Shown: positions 27,173 through 35,920, numbered from the stretch's first letter. The stretch is DNA of 64,000 nt from Acidimicrobiales bacterium (GCA_041394245.1 JAWKIR010000002.1:2170001-2234000); one strand, 5' to 3'. Notes: a model not told the origin generated them from the letters alone. A program made the numbers and translations.

Positions 27173-29434
27173 GTGAAGCGACTCCCGATACGGACCTCGC
27201 TGTTCGTCGCCATCGGTGCCGCCCTGGCTTCCATGATCCTGCTGATCTGGAAGTACGGGGCGGACACCGATGTGACGAGCGAGAAGGTCGTCGTCGCCAC
27301 CGTCGTAGGTCTGACCATCGGCGCGCTCTACGCGCTGTCGGCCACCGGTCTCGTCGTCGTCTACACGACGACCGGCACCTTCAATTTCGCCCACGGCGGC
27401 ATCGGCGTGTTCAGCGCGTTCGTCTACTGGGAGATCGTCGAGAACCGGACCGGCCCCGAGCTCCCGCAATGGCTCGGGTTGCTCCTCGTGGTGCTGGTGG
27501 TCGCGCCGGCCCTCGGCGTGGCGATCGACCTCATCTTGATGCGTCGCCTACGCGATGCACCACTCGTGGTGCAACTGATGGTGACCGTCGGCCTGATGGT
27601 GTTCCTGCTCACCCTCACCGGGCAGATCTGGCAGGCCGACAAGATCCGCGGCGTCAGCTTCTTCTGGGAGGGTCAGGGGTTCTCGATCGGCGATCAGAAA
27701 GTCGCCTGGCACCGCTTCGCGAACCTGGTGATCGCCGCGATCATCGCGGTCTTCCTGCGCATCCTGCTGTTCCGAACCCGCATGGGCGTCGCCATGCGCG
27801 CCGTCGTCGACAATCGCGACCTCACCGCGCTCAACGGCGCGCGGCCGGGCGCCCTGTCGGCCTTCGCCTGGGCGCTCGGGTCGTCGCTGGCCGCCCTCGC
27901 CGGAATCCTCGTCGCCCCCGAGGTCGAGTTCAATCCGACCAACCTCAACTCCCTGATGCTGATCGTGGCGATCTCGGCGGCCGCCTTCGGCCAGATCCGC
28001 AGCCTCCCGCTGACGGTCGTGGGTGGCCTCCTCATCGGTCTCCTCGAGAGCTACAACCGGGAGTGGATCGATCTCGGCGCCGATTTCCCCTTCGCCGGGC
28101 GTGCCGTGGCTCCGATCGTGCTGTTCCTCGTGGTGCTCGCGCTGCCCCAGGCCCGCCTGTCCGTGGGTCGGGTCAGCAACAATCTCCGGCCCATCGAGCG
28201 CACGACCCACGTGTGGGAGGGCGCAATCGGCGCCATCGTGATCATCTTCCTGGGGTGGGCTGTCGCCCGCGGCGCGCTCCACTTCCTCGTCTGGGATCCG
28301 GGGGAATGGAGTTCGGTCAGCCTCAACAAGGGGATCTCGGCGATGGTGCTCGCCCTGATCGCGCTGTCGCTCGTGCCGCTCACCGGATGGGCCGGGCAGG
28401 TGAACTTCGCCCCGCTCGCCTTCGCGGGCTTCGGTGCGTTCCTGTTCCTGCGCCTCGGCTTGTGGTTCGGCATGCCCGACACCGCCGGTACGGGAAACCT
28501 CATCTGGCTGCCCGTGATCGGGCTGCTGTGCGCGCCCCTCGGCGCCCTGGTCGCGCTGTTCGCGGCGAGACTCAGCGGGCTCTATCTCGCCCTGCTCTCG
28601 CTCGCCTTCGCGCTGATCACCTCCAGCGTCCTCTTCCCCCATCCGCAGGTGTTTCCGCGGGTCCACACCTTCCAGACCCCGTATCTCGACGTCGGACTCT
28701 TCCGCCTCGACTTCGACTCCCGCTTCAGCTTCTTCATGCTGCTCGTGACGATGTTCGCGCTCGGCATGTTCGGCCTCATCGTGCTCCGGCGTAGTCGTTT
28801 CGGACGCCGCTGGGTGGCCATGCAGGACAGCCAAGCAGCGGCGGCGACGGTGGGCGTCAACGTGATCTGGACCAAGATCGTGGTCTACGCCACATCGTCG
28901 GCGATGGCCGGCATGGCGGGAGTGCTGTGGGCCACCAGCAAGTCGACGGTCGACTTCCGCGACTTCGATCTCCTCAACGGACTCACGATCGTGCTGCTCA
29001 TGGCGGCCGCCGGCATGTCGTTCCCGATCGCCGGCCTGTTCCTGTCGTTCCAGTTCGTGTTCGAGGGTCTGGCCGAACGACTCGACCAGACCGACAACGT
29101 CGGCTTCCTCGTGTGGGTGCTCAAGGACTTCCTCGCCAAGTTCGGCCCCGGCATGCTCGCGATCGGCATGGTGGTGAACCAGCGCGGTGCCATCTTCGAG
29201 ATGGGCAAGGGGTTTGCTCCGCTGCTCCCCTGGCGCAGCGATGCCCGCGCCGAACTCGCGGCGGAGAAGGCGAGCAAGCGCGAAGCCGAGATCGGCGGGC
29301 TGGGTCTGACCGAGCCGTTCACGAGCGAGGCCGTCGTCGGCCTCGACGCCGTCCTCGGCATCGTCGACGACGTGACACCCGGTGCCGGATACCACCACGG
29401 CGTCGCCCGGCCGATCGAGCCGACGCATGGCTGA
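27173..29434 (+). CDS. Fused LivH-LivM branched-chain-type ABC transporter permease
   Basis: A 753-residue membrane protein in which the two permeases usually encoded separately are joined. The first half (about 40-340) is LivH-like (GLTIGALYALSATGLVVVYTTTGTFNFAHGGIG, MGVAMRAVVDNRDLTALNGA, GGLLIGLLES). The second (about 370-680) is LivM-like (ALIALSLVPLTGWAGQVNFAPLAFAGFGA, LSGLYLALLSLAFALI, GRRWVAMQDSQAAAATVGVNV). A charged C-terminal tail of about 60 residues follows. GTG 27173 begins 10 bp after the binding-protein stop; livG overlaps its 3' end by 8 bp. The fusion replaces a heterodimer by one chain. Confidence 0.9.
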   Translation: MKRLPIRTSLFVAIGAALASMILLIWKYGADTDVTSEKVVVATVVGLTIGALYALSATGLVVVYTTTGTFNFAHGGIGVFSAFVYWEIVENRTGPELPQWLGLLLVVLVVAPALGVAIDLILMRRLRDAPLVVQLMVTVGLMVFLLTLTGQIWQADKIRGVSFFWEGQGFSIGDQKVAWHRFANLVIAAIIAVFLRILLFRTRMGVAMRAVVDNRDLTALNGARPGALSAFAWALGSSLAALAGILVAPEVEFNPTNLNSLMLIVAISAAAFGQIRSLPLTVVGGLLIGLLESYNREWIDLGADFPFAGRAVAPIVLFLVVLALPQARLSVGRVSNNLRPIERTTHVWEGAIGAIVIIFLGWAVARGALHFLVWDPGEWSSVSLNKGISAMVLALIALSLVPLTGWAGQVNFAPLAFAGFGAFLFLRLGLWFGMPDTAGTGNLIWLPVIGLLCAPLGALVALFAARLSGLYLALLSLAFALITSSVLFPHPQVFPRVHTFQTPYLDVGLFRLDFDSRFSFFMLLVTMFALGMFGLIVLRRSRFGRRWVAMQDSQAAAATVGVNVIWTKIVVYATSSAMAGMAGVLWATSKSTVDFRDFDLLNGLTIVLLMAAAGMSFPIAGLFLSFQFVFEGLAERLDQTDNVGFLVWVLKDFLAKFGPGMLAIGMVVNQRGAIFEMGKGFAPLLPWRSDARAELAAEKASKREAEIGGLGLTEPFTSEAVVGLDAVLGIVDDVTPGAGYHHGVARPIEPTHG

Positions 29435-30149
29435 CGAGACCCTCATCGCCGAAGACATCGATGTCCGCTTCGGCGGCCTCCAGGCGCTCACCAGCGCCGC
29501 GGTGACCGCCCGCTCCGGCGAGATCACCGGGCTCATCGGGCCGAACGGTGCCGGCAAGACCACCCTCTTCAACGTGATCACCGGCCACCAGGCGCCCAAC
29601 GCGGGCGACATCCGCCTGGGCGGCAAGAGCGTCCGCAGCTACGGCGTTCATCGCCGGGCCCAGCTCGGACTCTCGCGCACCTTCCAGAAGCTCGAGGCGT
29701 TCAACTCGCTGAGCGCCCGGGACAATGTGCTCGTGGCCGCCGAGATGAGCAAGCACAGTCGCAAGCCCGCCCAGCTGACCGACACGATCCTCGCCCGGGT
29801 CGGACTCACCGACGTAGCCGACATCACCGTCGGCACCCTGCCGACCGGCACGGCCCGCCTCGTCGAACTGGCCCGGGCGCTCGCGACCCGACCGCGGGTG
29901 CTCCTGCTCGACGAGGCCTCGTCGGGGCTCACCGAAGAGGAGACCTCCGCCGTCGGCGAGCTCCTCAAGCAGCTCGTGGCCGAGGACGATCTCGCCGTCC
30001 TTCTCGTCGAACACGACATGGGCTTCGTCATGACCACCTGCACCCGGATCCACGTCCTCGACTTCGGTCAGATCATCGCGGTCGGCACACCCGAGGAGAT
30101 CCAGAACGACAAGGCCGTGCGCGGCGCCTATCTGGGGACCCACGAATGA
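29427..30149 (+). CDS. livG: ABC transporter ATP-binding protein, LivG type
   Basis: Cytoplasmic ATPase, one of two powering the fused permease. The 240-residue protein has Walker A GPNGAGKTT (38-46), the Q-loop region LSRTFQKLEAF, Walker B VLLLDEASSGL and the H-loop EHDMGFV. The signature loop reads LPTGTARLVELARALA instead of LSGGQ, as is common in LivG proteins. ATG 29427 overlaps the permease end; the stop overlaps the livF ATG as ATGA. The symbol denotes the family; cargo is unknown. Confidence 0.92.
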   Translation: MADETLIAEDIDVRFGGLQALTSAAVTARSGEITGLIGPNGAGKTTLFNVITGHQAPNAGDIRLGGKSVRSYGVHRRAQLGLSRTFQKLEAFNSLSARDNVLVAAEMSKHSRKPAQLTDTILARVGLTDVADITVGTLPTGTARLVELARALATRPRVLLLDEASSGLTEEETSAVGELLKQLVAEDDLAVLLVEHDMGFVMTTCTRIHVLDFGQIIAVGTPEEIQNDKAVRGAYLGTHE

Positions 30150-30862
30150 CCACTCCGCTCCTCGAACTGCGCGGCATTCGGGCCGGCTACGGCATCATCG
30201 ACGTCCTCCACGGCGTCGATCTCGTCCTCGAGCCCGGCAGCGTGCTCGCGTTGCTCGGCCCGAACGGTGCCGGCAAGAGCACCACGCTCGCGGTCGCCAG
30301 CGGGCAGATTCATCCGAGCGGCGGTCAGCTCCTCATCGCCGGCCGCGAGGTCAACGGCGCCAAGCCCGATGCGCTCGCCCGGGCCGGTGTGTGTCTCGTG
30401 CCGGAAGGTCGGGGCGTCTTCCCGAACCTCACCGTTTCCGAGAACATCCGCATGATGACCTTCAGCGGCAAGACCTACGGCGAGGTCGCCGACAAGGCCT
30501 ACGAGCTGTTCCCCCGCCTCGGTGAACGCCGCAAGCAACTGGCCGGGACCCTCTCGGGCGGCGAGCAGCAGATGCTCGCCATGGCCCGGGCGATGGCGAC
30601 CGACCCGGCACTGCTCATGCTCGACGAACTCTCGATGGGACTCGCACCGATCATCGTCGAGGAGCTCTACGGACAGGTGGCCGAACTGGCCCGGGGCGGA
30701 CTCTCCATCCTGATCGTGGAACAGTTCGCCCAGACCGTTTTGGGCGTGGCCGACACGGCGGCCATCATGCTGCACGGGCGCATCACCCGTATCGGCCAGC
30801 CGGCCGAGATCGCCGAAGAACTCACCGCTGCCTATCTGGGCATCGACTCTGGAGGACATTGA
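30146..30862 (+). CDS. livF: ABC transporter ATP-binding protein, LivF type
   Basis: Second ATPase of the importer (238 residues): Walker A GPNGAGKST (38-46), LSGGEQQMLAMARAMA signature, Walker B LLMLDELSMGL, H-loop residues near IVEQFAQ. VPEGRGVFPNLTVSENI is the typical LivF stretch after the Q-loop. It starts in an ATGA overlap with livG, and its TGA overlaps the ATG of the next small gene, so translation is coupled through the operon. Confidence 0.92.
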   Translation: MTTPLLELRGIRAGYGIIDVLHGVDLVLEPGSVLALLGPNGAGKSTTLAVASGQIHPSGGQLLIAGREVNGAKPDALARAGVCLVPEGRGVFPNLTVSENIRMMTFSGKTYGEVADKAYELFPRLGERRKQLAGTLSGGEQQMLAMARAMATDPALLMLDELSMGLAPIIVEELYGQVAELARGGLSILIVEQFAQTVLGVADTAAIMLHGRITRIGQPAEIAEELTAAYLGIDSGGH

Positions 30863-31221
30863 TGACCGACGACACCAGCCCGCGGCTGCAGGAGTTCCAG
30901 AGCCAGGTCGACGACCTGCGACTCACCGGCGGCAAGGTCAACCCCGAGCGCACGGCCGTTCGCGGCGCGATCGCGCTCTTCGTGATCGCCATCGCGCTCG
31001 GCCTCGCCGCCTACTTCAGCTCCACCAGCGCGTCCGACTCGCGGGATCAGAACGAGATGATCATCCTCGCCCTGGTGGCGGTCGTCATCGCGCTGGGCGC
31101 GGCGGCGCTGTTCGTGCGGGCCAGCCTCACCCGCTACTTCCGCTACTGGCTGATCCGACTCGTCTACGAGGATCGGGCCAACACCGACCGGCTCATCGAA
31201 GCCATGAAGGAACGTGACTGA
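30862..31221 (+). CDS. Small membrane protein with two transmembrane helices
   Basis: A 119-residue protein of unrecognised family. It has a polar N-terminus (about 1-33), a hydrophobic helix (34-52), a short loop rich in Ser/Asp, a second helix (about 65-85) and a basic/aromatic tail (RYFRYWLIRLVYEDRANTDRLIEAMKERD). ATG 30862 overlaps the livF stop by one base and has GGAGG 6 nt upstream. Its coupled position suggests an accessory subunit of the importer, but this is inference. Confidence 0.7.
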   Translation: MTDDTSPRLQEFQSQVDDLRLTGGKVNPERTAVRGAIALFVIAIALGLAAYFSSTSASDSRDQNEMIILALVAVVIALGAAALFVRASLTRYFRYWLIRLVYEDRANTDRLIEAMKERD

Positions 31222-31222
31222 G

Positions 31223-32083
31223 ATGGCAATGCCCGACGGAATCGGCGCGATCGACTGCATGATCTCGTTTCCCGCAGCCGACTTCACCCAATACGACTTC
31301 ATCCGTCAGCAGCTGAAGGACACCGAGTCGACCGAGTTCGAGTTCCCGGTCGAATACATGTTCAAGGGCGTCCCCAAGGAGCTCTACGGCTCCGACGACC
31401 CGATCGCGTTGACGCTCGGCGAGATGGACAAGTACGGCATCGAGATCGGCCTCATCGGCTGTGAGGGCGAGGTCTCCCAGAAGGCGCTCACCGAGCACCC
31501 GGATCGCTTCCTCGCCCAGACCAACGTCGACCCCAACGACGTCGTCGGCGCCGTGCGCAAGATCCGCCGCGAACACGACGAGTTCAACACCCGTTCCGTC
31601 GGTGCGTTCCCCGCGGGCTGCGTGCCCCAGGTGCCGATCGACGACCCGAAGTTCTATCCCGTCTACGCGACGTGTTGTGAGCTCGACCTGCCGATCTTCG
31701 TGTGTGCCGGCATCCCCGGCCCTCGGTTGCCGTTCTCGCCGCAACACGTCGAGCGCATCGACCAGGTGATGTACGACTTCCCCGAGCTGACCTTCGTGAC
31801 CCGTCACGGCTGTGAGCCGTGGCAGGACCTGGCGGTGAAGCTGATGCTCAAGTGGCCCGGCCTGCACTACTCAACATCGGCCTTCGCCCCCAAGCACTAC
31901 CCGAAGGCGATCATCGACTACGCCAACACCCGCGGCGCCGACAAGATCATCTACGCCGGGTACTTCCCCATGGGCCTGTCGATCGAGCGCATCATGACCG
32001 AGATGAAGGACGTGCCGTTCCGCGACCACGTCTGGCCGAAGTTCCTGCGCGACAACGCCCGCCGCGTGCTCAAGCTCGACTGA
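31223..32083 (+). CDS. Amidohydrolase-family (COG2159) TIM-barrel protein
   Basis: A protein of about 286 residues of the metal-dependent hydrolase/decarboxylase superfamily that includes ACMSD and resorcylate decarboxylases. Recognisable parts: IDCMISFPAADF at the start (where active members carry an H-x-H or E-x-H metal motif, not seen here), DRFLAQTNVDPND, LDLPIFVCAGIPGPRLPF, LTFVTRHGCEPWQD, and ADKIIYAGYFPMGLSIERI near the C-terminus (usual FGSDYP region). The altered metal sites raise doubt about hydrolase activity. It is the sixth gene of the ABC operon, so it may process the imported compound. ATG 31223 is preferred; GTG 31214 is also possible. Confidence 0.75.
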   Translation: MAMPDGIGAIDCMISFPAADFTQYDFIRQQLKDTESTEFEFPVEYMFKGVPKELYGSDDPIALTLGEMDKYGIEIGLIGCEGEVSQKALTEHPDRFLAQTNVDPNDVVGAVRKIRREHDEFNTRSVGAFPAGCVPQVPIDDPKFYPVYATCCELDLPIFVCAGIPGPRLPFSPQHVERIDQVMYDFPELTFVTRHGCEPWQDLAVKLMLKWPGLHYSTSAFAPKHYPKAIIDYANTRGADKIIYAGYFPMGLSIERIMTEMKDVPFRDHVWPKFLRDNARRVLKLD

Positions 32084-32095
32084 GCGCCGCCGTCA

Positions 32096-33649
32096 TCAGG
32101 GGTCGAGCAACCCCCGGGTCGACGCGTCCTCGGGATTGATGTCCTCGAGTTCGCGGTTGGCGGTCTCGGGATAGAGCAACGCGATCATCACCACGACGAT
32201 CAGGGGCGCGATCCCGAGCAGCACGACCCCGCGCCCCAGTCCGCCGTAGCGATCGTCGAGCTGGCCGGCGATGACGAGACCCGTCGCCGACCCGGCCACG
32301 GTGATCGTCGTGATCACCGCGTTCGCCCGTCCCCGCAGCGAGGTCGGGAAGAGTTCGGGACCGTAGACACCGAGGGCCGGCACGGTCGCCGCGCTGAAGA
32401 CGATCGACACCACTGCGACGAGCCACATCACCGCACCCTCGGAGTTGTACGTGAGGACCGTGGTCGCACCCCCGATCAGCACAGCGACCGCGCCGACGAG
32501 TCGACGTCCGTACACCTCGGCCAGCTTGCCGCCGACCACGATGCCGAGGATGCCGGGCAGCGACGTCGCCATGCGGAAACCGGAGATTCCCGAGGCCGAG
32601 AAGCCGCGCTCGTCCTTCAGGAAGTCGTTCAGCAGCTGGTTGGTCGGCGCCTGGAACGACGCGTGGATGAAGCCGGCGGCGGCCAGCAGCAGCAGTCGAT
32701 TGCGGAACTGGCGCCGCGCCGCAGGTGTGCGGCGCACCTCGTCGTCACGGCGGAGCGCATCGGCCGCCGTGAACCGCCGAGACTCGGGCAGGACCCTGGC
32801 GACGGAACGACACATCGGAAGGAACAGCAGCGGCACGAGGAACAGCAGACGCCACGTCCAGTCGTCGATCCCGGCCACCGGCAACAACATGATCGACAGG
32901 AAGGCGCCGGCCCCTCCCATCATCACCAGCATCGAGACGGCATAGGCCCGGCTCCGCGGACCGACCTCCTCCGCGGCGACCACGCCCAGGAGGATGCTGG
33001 CGGTCGTCGCCAGACCGCGGGTGATCGTCTGTGTTCCCGCCAGCAACTCGATGTTCGGAACGATCGCGCCGGTCGCTGCGGCCACGCACGCTGCCGTCAC
33101 CGTTGCGAGGAGCACCATCCGTCGTCCGCGTCGGTCGGCGATGACCAGCAACCCCAGCGACATGAGCACGCCGATACGAACCGCGGCGAGCGCATTGCCC
33201 TGCGCCGCGTCGGACACACCGAACTCGTCGACCGCGAACGTCATCGTCTGCGTCGTGACGCTGATCGCGTAGCCGACCACGAACGCGAGGGCGGACAACA
33301 ACGCCACCATCTCCGAGACCCGGGCGCTCTGACGTTCCGGCGGGCTCCACCAGGGCCACGGGCGGTCGCCCGAGAGGTCGGCCATCTGGCGGCGGATGGG
33401 ACGGGCGAACATGGCCCCGAATCCGGCCATCGCGGCCCGATACTCGAGGGTCTGGACGATCTCGGTCCCGAGTGCGGTCTCGCCGCGCACCTCGATCGTT
33501 CTCGAGTACTCGTGGAACGGTCCCTCGACGAGGTCGAACCGGCCGGGCGCCGTCTCCCGCTCGAGCACCATGTCGTCTCGGGCCCTCAGCAAGCGGTCGC
33601 GGGTCGCCGCGTCCACGACCCGTTCAGTGACGACGACCTCTCTTCGCAT
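32096..33649 (-). CDS. MFS transporter (sugar-porter-like) with N-terminal soluble extension
   Basis: A 517-residue protein. Residues about 110-500 hold 12 membrane helices with MFS markers: ADRRGRRM between TM2 and TM3, LPESRRF after TM6, and GKLAEVYGRRLVG in the second half; LFPTSLRGRANA fits the sugar/organic-solute porter group. The first 110 residues are soluble (VVVTERVVDAATRDRLLRARDD ... FDLVEGPFHEYSRTIEV ... IVQTLEYRAAMAGFGAMFARP) and resemble part of an SRPBCC/cyclase-like fold, an unusual addition. ATG 33649 is placed by the start of this domain. A direct 17-bp repeat lies immediately upstream and may be its operator. Cargo unknown. Confidence 0.82.
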   Translation of the reverse strand: MRREVVVTERVVDAATRDRLLRARDDMVLERETAPGRFDLVEGPFHEYSRTIEVRGETALGTEIVQTLEYRAAMAGFGAMFARPIRRQMADLSGDRPWPWWSPPERQSARVSEMVALLSALAFVVGYAISVTTQTMTFAVDEFGVSDAAQGNALAAVRIGVLMSLGLLVIADRRGRRMVLLATVTAACVAAATGAIVPNIELLAGTQTITRGLATTASILLGVVAAEEVGPRSRAYAVSMLVMMGGAGAFLSIMLLPVAGIDDWTWRLLFLVPLLFLPMCRSVARVLPESRRFTAADALRRDDEVRRTPAARRQFRNRLLLLAAAGFIHASFQAPTNQLLNDFLKDERGFSASGISGFRMATSLPGILGIVVGGKLAEVYGRRLVGAVAVLIGGATTVLTYNSEGAVMWLVAVVSIVFSAATVPALGVYGPELFPTSLRGRANAVITTITVAGSATGLVIAGQLDDRYGGLGRGVVLLGIAPLIVVVMIALLYPETANRELEDINPEDASTRGLLDP

Positions 33650-33651
33650 CG

Positions 33652-33687
33652 GCGCAGCCTGACAGACAAAGCGCAGCCTGACAGACA
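33652..33687 (-). repeat. Two direct 17-bp repeats upstream of the MFS gene
   Basis: On the minus strand TGTCTGTCAGGCTGCGC occurs at 33687-33671 and again at 33668-33652, a 19-bp period (about two helical turns), ending 2 nt before the MFS ATG. Position and period suit a dimeric regulator binding side by side, although the repeat may also hold the start of transcription. Confidence 0.55.
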
Positions 33688-33710
33688 TCGCGCGATCGGC
33701 ACGAAAACGT

Positions 33711-33745
33711 GACACTCCCGGGGGTGAGCGCCCCCCGGGAGTGTC
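33711..33745 (-). terminator. Perfect 14-bp inverted repeat downstream of the acyl-CoA synthetase gene
   Basis: Arms 33711-33724 (GACACTCCCGGGGG) and 33732-33745 match perfectly around a 7-nt loop. Read on the minus strand it lies 95 nt past the acyl-CoA synthetase stop and is followed by ACGTTTTCGT, a short T-run. A terminator is the simplest reading. The rest of this 190-bp gap holds the MFS repeats and nothing else recognisable. Confidence 0.6.
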
Positions 33746-33839
33746 CCAAGCACAGAACGCACCTTGCTGGACAGGAAGGGTCGGAGCGTTCCAGAGGTGC
33801 AATCGGCACCTCCGGAGAGGAACTGAGGACGAGTCGATC

Positions 33840-35390
33840 TCAGATGGTGCGGCCGGCGTCGGCCCAGTACTCGTCGCGCAGATGGCGCTTGTAGAGCTTG
33901 CCGGTCGGATGCCGTGGCAGTTCCTCGCGGAAGTCGATGCTCCGGGGGCACTTGACGTCGGCGAGGTGCTCCCGGCAGTAGGCGATGAGTTCACGCTCGA
34001 GCGCTTTGGCGGCAGCGTCGTCGGCCGGCATCTCGACCGGTTGGACCACTCCCTTCACCTCTTCGCCGAAGTCGTCGTTGGGTACTCCGATCACGGCGAT
34101 GTCCGCGACGGCAGGATGCATCGTCAGCAGGTTCTCGGCCTCCTGCGGATACACGTTCACCCCGCCGGTGATGATCATGTAGGCCTTGCGGTCGGTGAGG
34201 TAGAGGAAGCCGTCCTCGTCGAGCCGGCCCACATCACCGAGCGTGGACCAGCCCCGGTGGTGACGTGAGTCGGCCGTCTTCTCGGGATCGCCGTGGTACT
34301 CGAACTCGGCGCCACCCTCGAAGTAGACGGTGCCCGCCTCGCCGACCGGGAGCTCTTCGCCGTCCTCCCCCACGATGTGGATGATGCCAAGGATGGCCTG
34401 GCCGACAGTGCCCGGGTGTTCGAGCCACTGCTCGCTGTTGCAGTAGACGAAGCCGTTGCCCTCGGTGCCCGCGTAGTACTCGTGGATGACCGGACCCCAC
34501 CACTCGATCATGTGGCGCTTGACGTCGACCGGACACGGTGCGGCCGCGTGGATGCAGGCCTGCAGTGACGACACGTCGTACTTCGCGCGTGTCTCCTCGG
34601 GCAGCTTCAGCATGCGGACGAACATGGTGGGCACGACCTGCGACACCGTGATGCGGTACTCGCCGATCAACCGCAGGTAGTCCTCGGGGTCGAATCGCTC
34701 CATCACCACGACAGTGCCGCCCGACATGTGGATTCCCATGCAGAAGCGCAACGGGGCGGCGTGGTAGAGCGGCGCAGGCGACAGGTAGCGCGAGTCCTCG
34801 CCGAACCCGAAGAGCATGGCGCCGAGACCACCGACGCCCGAACCGGCCTCCTCGAGCGGGGCAAGGCCGGCAGCGGGGATGATACCCTTGGGACGACCGG
34901 TGGTACCCGAGCTGTAGAGCATGTCGGTGCCGGCCACCCGGTTCGGCAGGGGGTCGGCCGACGCCTGATCGATCGCGTCCTCGTAGCTGTCGTAGCCGTC
35001 GATGGTGCTGTCGACCATGAGCCGCAACTCGACGTCGGGCATCTGGTCACGCAGCTCGGCGGCCTGGTCGGCCTTGTAGGGCGAGGTGATGAACACCTTC
35101 GCACCACAGTTGTCGATGATGTAGGCCATCTCCTCGGTGGTGAGGCGGCTGCTCATCGCCGTGTAGATCAGCCCTGCGTAGTGCGCGCCCCAGCAGATCG
35201 CGAGGAAGCGCGGATGGTTCTCCATGCAGAAGGCGACATGGTCGCCCGGCTGGAGACCCATGTCGCGAAAGACGTGTGAGAGCCGGTTCGCTTCCTCGTC
35301 GAGCTCGCGGTAGGAGATCTGCTCCCCCGTCGACGCCATCACGATGGCGGGATGATCGGGACGAGCAGCGGCGTGGGCTCCGGGGTACAA
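33840..35390 (-). CDS. AMP-forming acyl-CoA synthetase (FadD-like)
   Basis: Activates a carboxylic acid to its CoA thioester via an acyl-AMP. The 516-residue protein has the P-loop YSSGTTGRPKG (159-169), the A5 region EYYAGTEGNG, the hinge-region LYLTDRKAYMIITGGVNVYPQE, and the C-terminal catalytic Lys in HPTGKLYKR. Substrate is not readable; relatives act on medium/long-chain or sterol-derived acids. The start is TTG 35390, supported by GGAGGA 5 nt upstream and full-length family similarity. It resembles the partial synthetase at 63158 (shared VPTMxVRML and LPEE motifs). It lies downstream of arsC and a palindrome. Confidence 0.92.
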   Translation of the reverse strand: MYPGAHAAARPDHPAIVMASTGEQISYRELDEEANRLSHVFRDMGLQPGDHVAFCMENHPRFLAICWGAHYAGLIYTAMSSRLTTEEMAYIIDNCGAKVFITSPYKADQAAELRDQMPDVELRLMVDSTIDGYDSYEDAIDQASADPLPNRVAGTDMLYSSGTTGRPKGIIPAAGLAPLEEAGSGVGGLGAMLFGFGEDSRYLSPAPLYHAAPLRFCMGIHMSGGTVVVMERFDPEDYLRLIGEYRITVSQVVPTMFVRMLKLPEETRAKYDVSSLQACIHAAAPCPVDVKRHMIEWWGPVIHEYYAGTEGNGFVYCNSEQWLEHPGTVGQAILGIIHIVGEDGEELPVGEAGTVYFEGGAEFEYHGDPEKTADSRHHRGWSTLGDVGRLDEDGFLYLTDRKAYMIITGGVNVYPQEAENLLTMHPAVADIAVIGVPNDDFGEEVKGVVQPVEMPADDAAAKALERELIAYCREHLADVKCPRSIDFREELPRHPTGKLYKRHLRDEYWADAGRTI

Positions 35391-35438
35391 CGGTTCCTCC
35401 TGGGATCTCTGACTCCCGGCAACCTACCCCCACCACAT

Positions 35439-35454
35439 CCGGTGTCAGACACCC
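35439..35454. repeat. Palindrome GGTGTCAGACACC between arsC and the acyl-CoA synthetase gene
   Basis: GGTGTC-A-GACACC (35441-35453) is a perfect 6-1-6 palindrome within CCGGTGTCAGACACCC. A close inverted relative lies at 35933-35949 on the other side of arsC, inside the loop of the hairpin there. It may terminate arsC transcription or be a dispersed intergenic repeat. Confidence 0.5.
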
Positions 35455-35475
35455 GCTACACGCGTGCGGGCCGAG

Positions 35476-35901
35476 TCAGACGCCGAGGCGTCGCATGAGG
35501 TCGCGGACCTTCACCTCGATCTCGTCGCGGATCGGGCGGACGGCGTCGACGCCGCGACCCGCCGGGTCGTCGAGCGGCCAGTCCTCGTAGACGGTGCCCG
35601 GCACGTAGGGGCACTCGTCACCACACCCCATCGTGACGACGACATCGACCCGGTCGAGATCACTGTCGGCCCAACGGCGCGGCGTCGCCTCCGAGATGTC
35701 GATCCCCCGCTCGCTCATGGCCGAGACGGCCGCAGGGTTGACCGCGTCGCCCGGGGCCGAACCGCCGCTGAGAACCTCGACGCGATCGCCACCGAAATGA
35801 CGAAGGAACCCCGCGGCCATCTGCGATCGTCCGGCGTTGTGCACGCAGAGGAAGAGGACCGATGGCACCTCGCCGCCGACCGGGATCATGTCCTCGTCCA
35901 T
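35476..35901 (-). CDS. arsC: Arsenate reductase, low-molecular-weight phosphatase type
   Basis: Reduces arsenate to arsenite, or acts as a small protein-tyrosine phosphatase. The 141-residue protein has the P-loop CVHNAGRSQMA (Cys near residue 19), the second motif TMGCGDECPYVPG with two further Cys, and EDWPLDDPAG containing the catalytic-type Asp-Pro. The form resembles actinobacterial mycothiol-linked ArsC proteins. ATG 35901 is supported by TACGGT 6 nt upstream; ATG 35889 is less likely. No arsenite exporter or ArsR lies next to it, so detoxification would depend on genes elsewhere. Confidence 0.88.
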   Translation of the reverse strand: MDEDMIPVGGEVPSVLFLCVHNAGRSQMAAGFLRHFGGDRVEVLSGGSAPGDAVNPAAVSAMSERGIDISEATPRRWADSDLDRVDVVVTMGCGDECPYVPGTVYEDWPLDDPAGRGVDAVRPIRDEIEVKVRDLMRRLGV

Positions 35902-35907
35902 CCCCGC

Positions 35908-35913
35908 ACCGTA
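35908..35913 (-). promoter_or_regulatory. -10 box (TACGGT) for arsC
   Basis: TACGGT ends 6 nt before ATG 35901, with no SD between. It lies 8 nt downstream, in the direction of transcription, of the hairpin that closes the preceding SDR gene. Confidence 0.5.
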
Positions 35914-35920
35914 GAACAGC

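Noticed and set aside
33711..33745. 14-bp hairpin considered as a standard rho-independent terminator with U-tract
   Set aside because: Only a short, interrupted T-run follows on the minus strand; kept as a probable terminator with reduced confidence.
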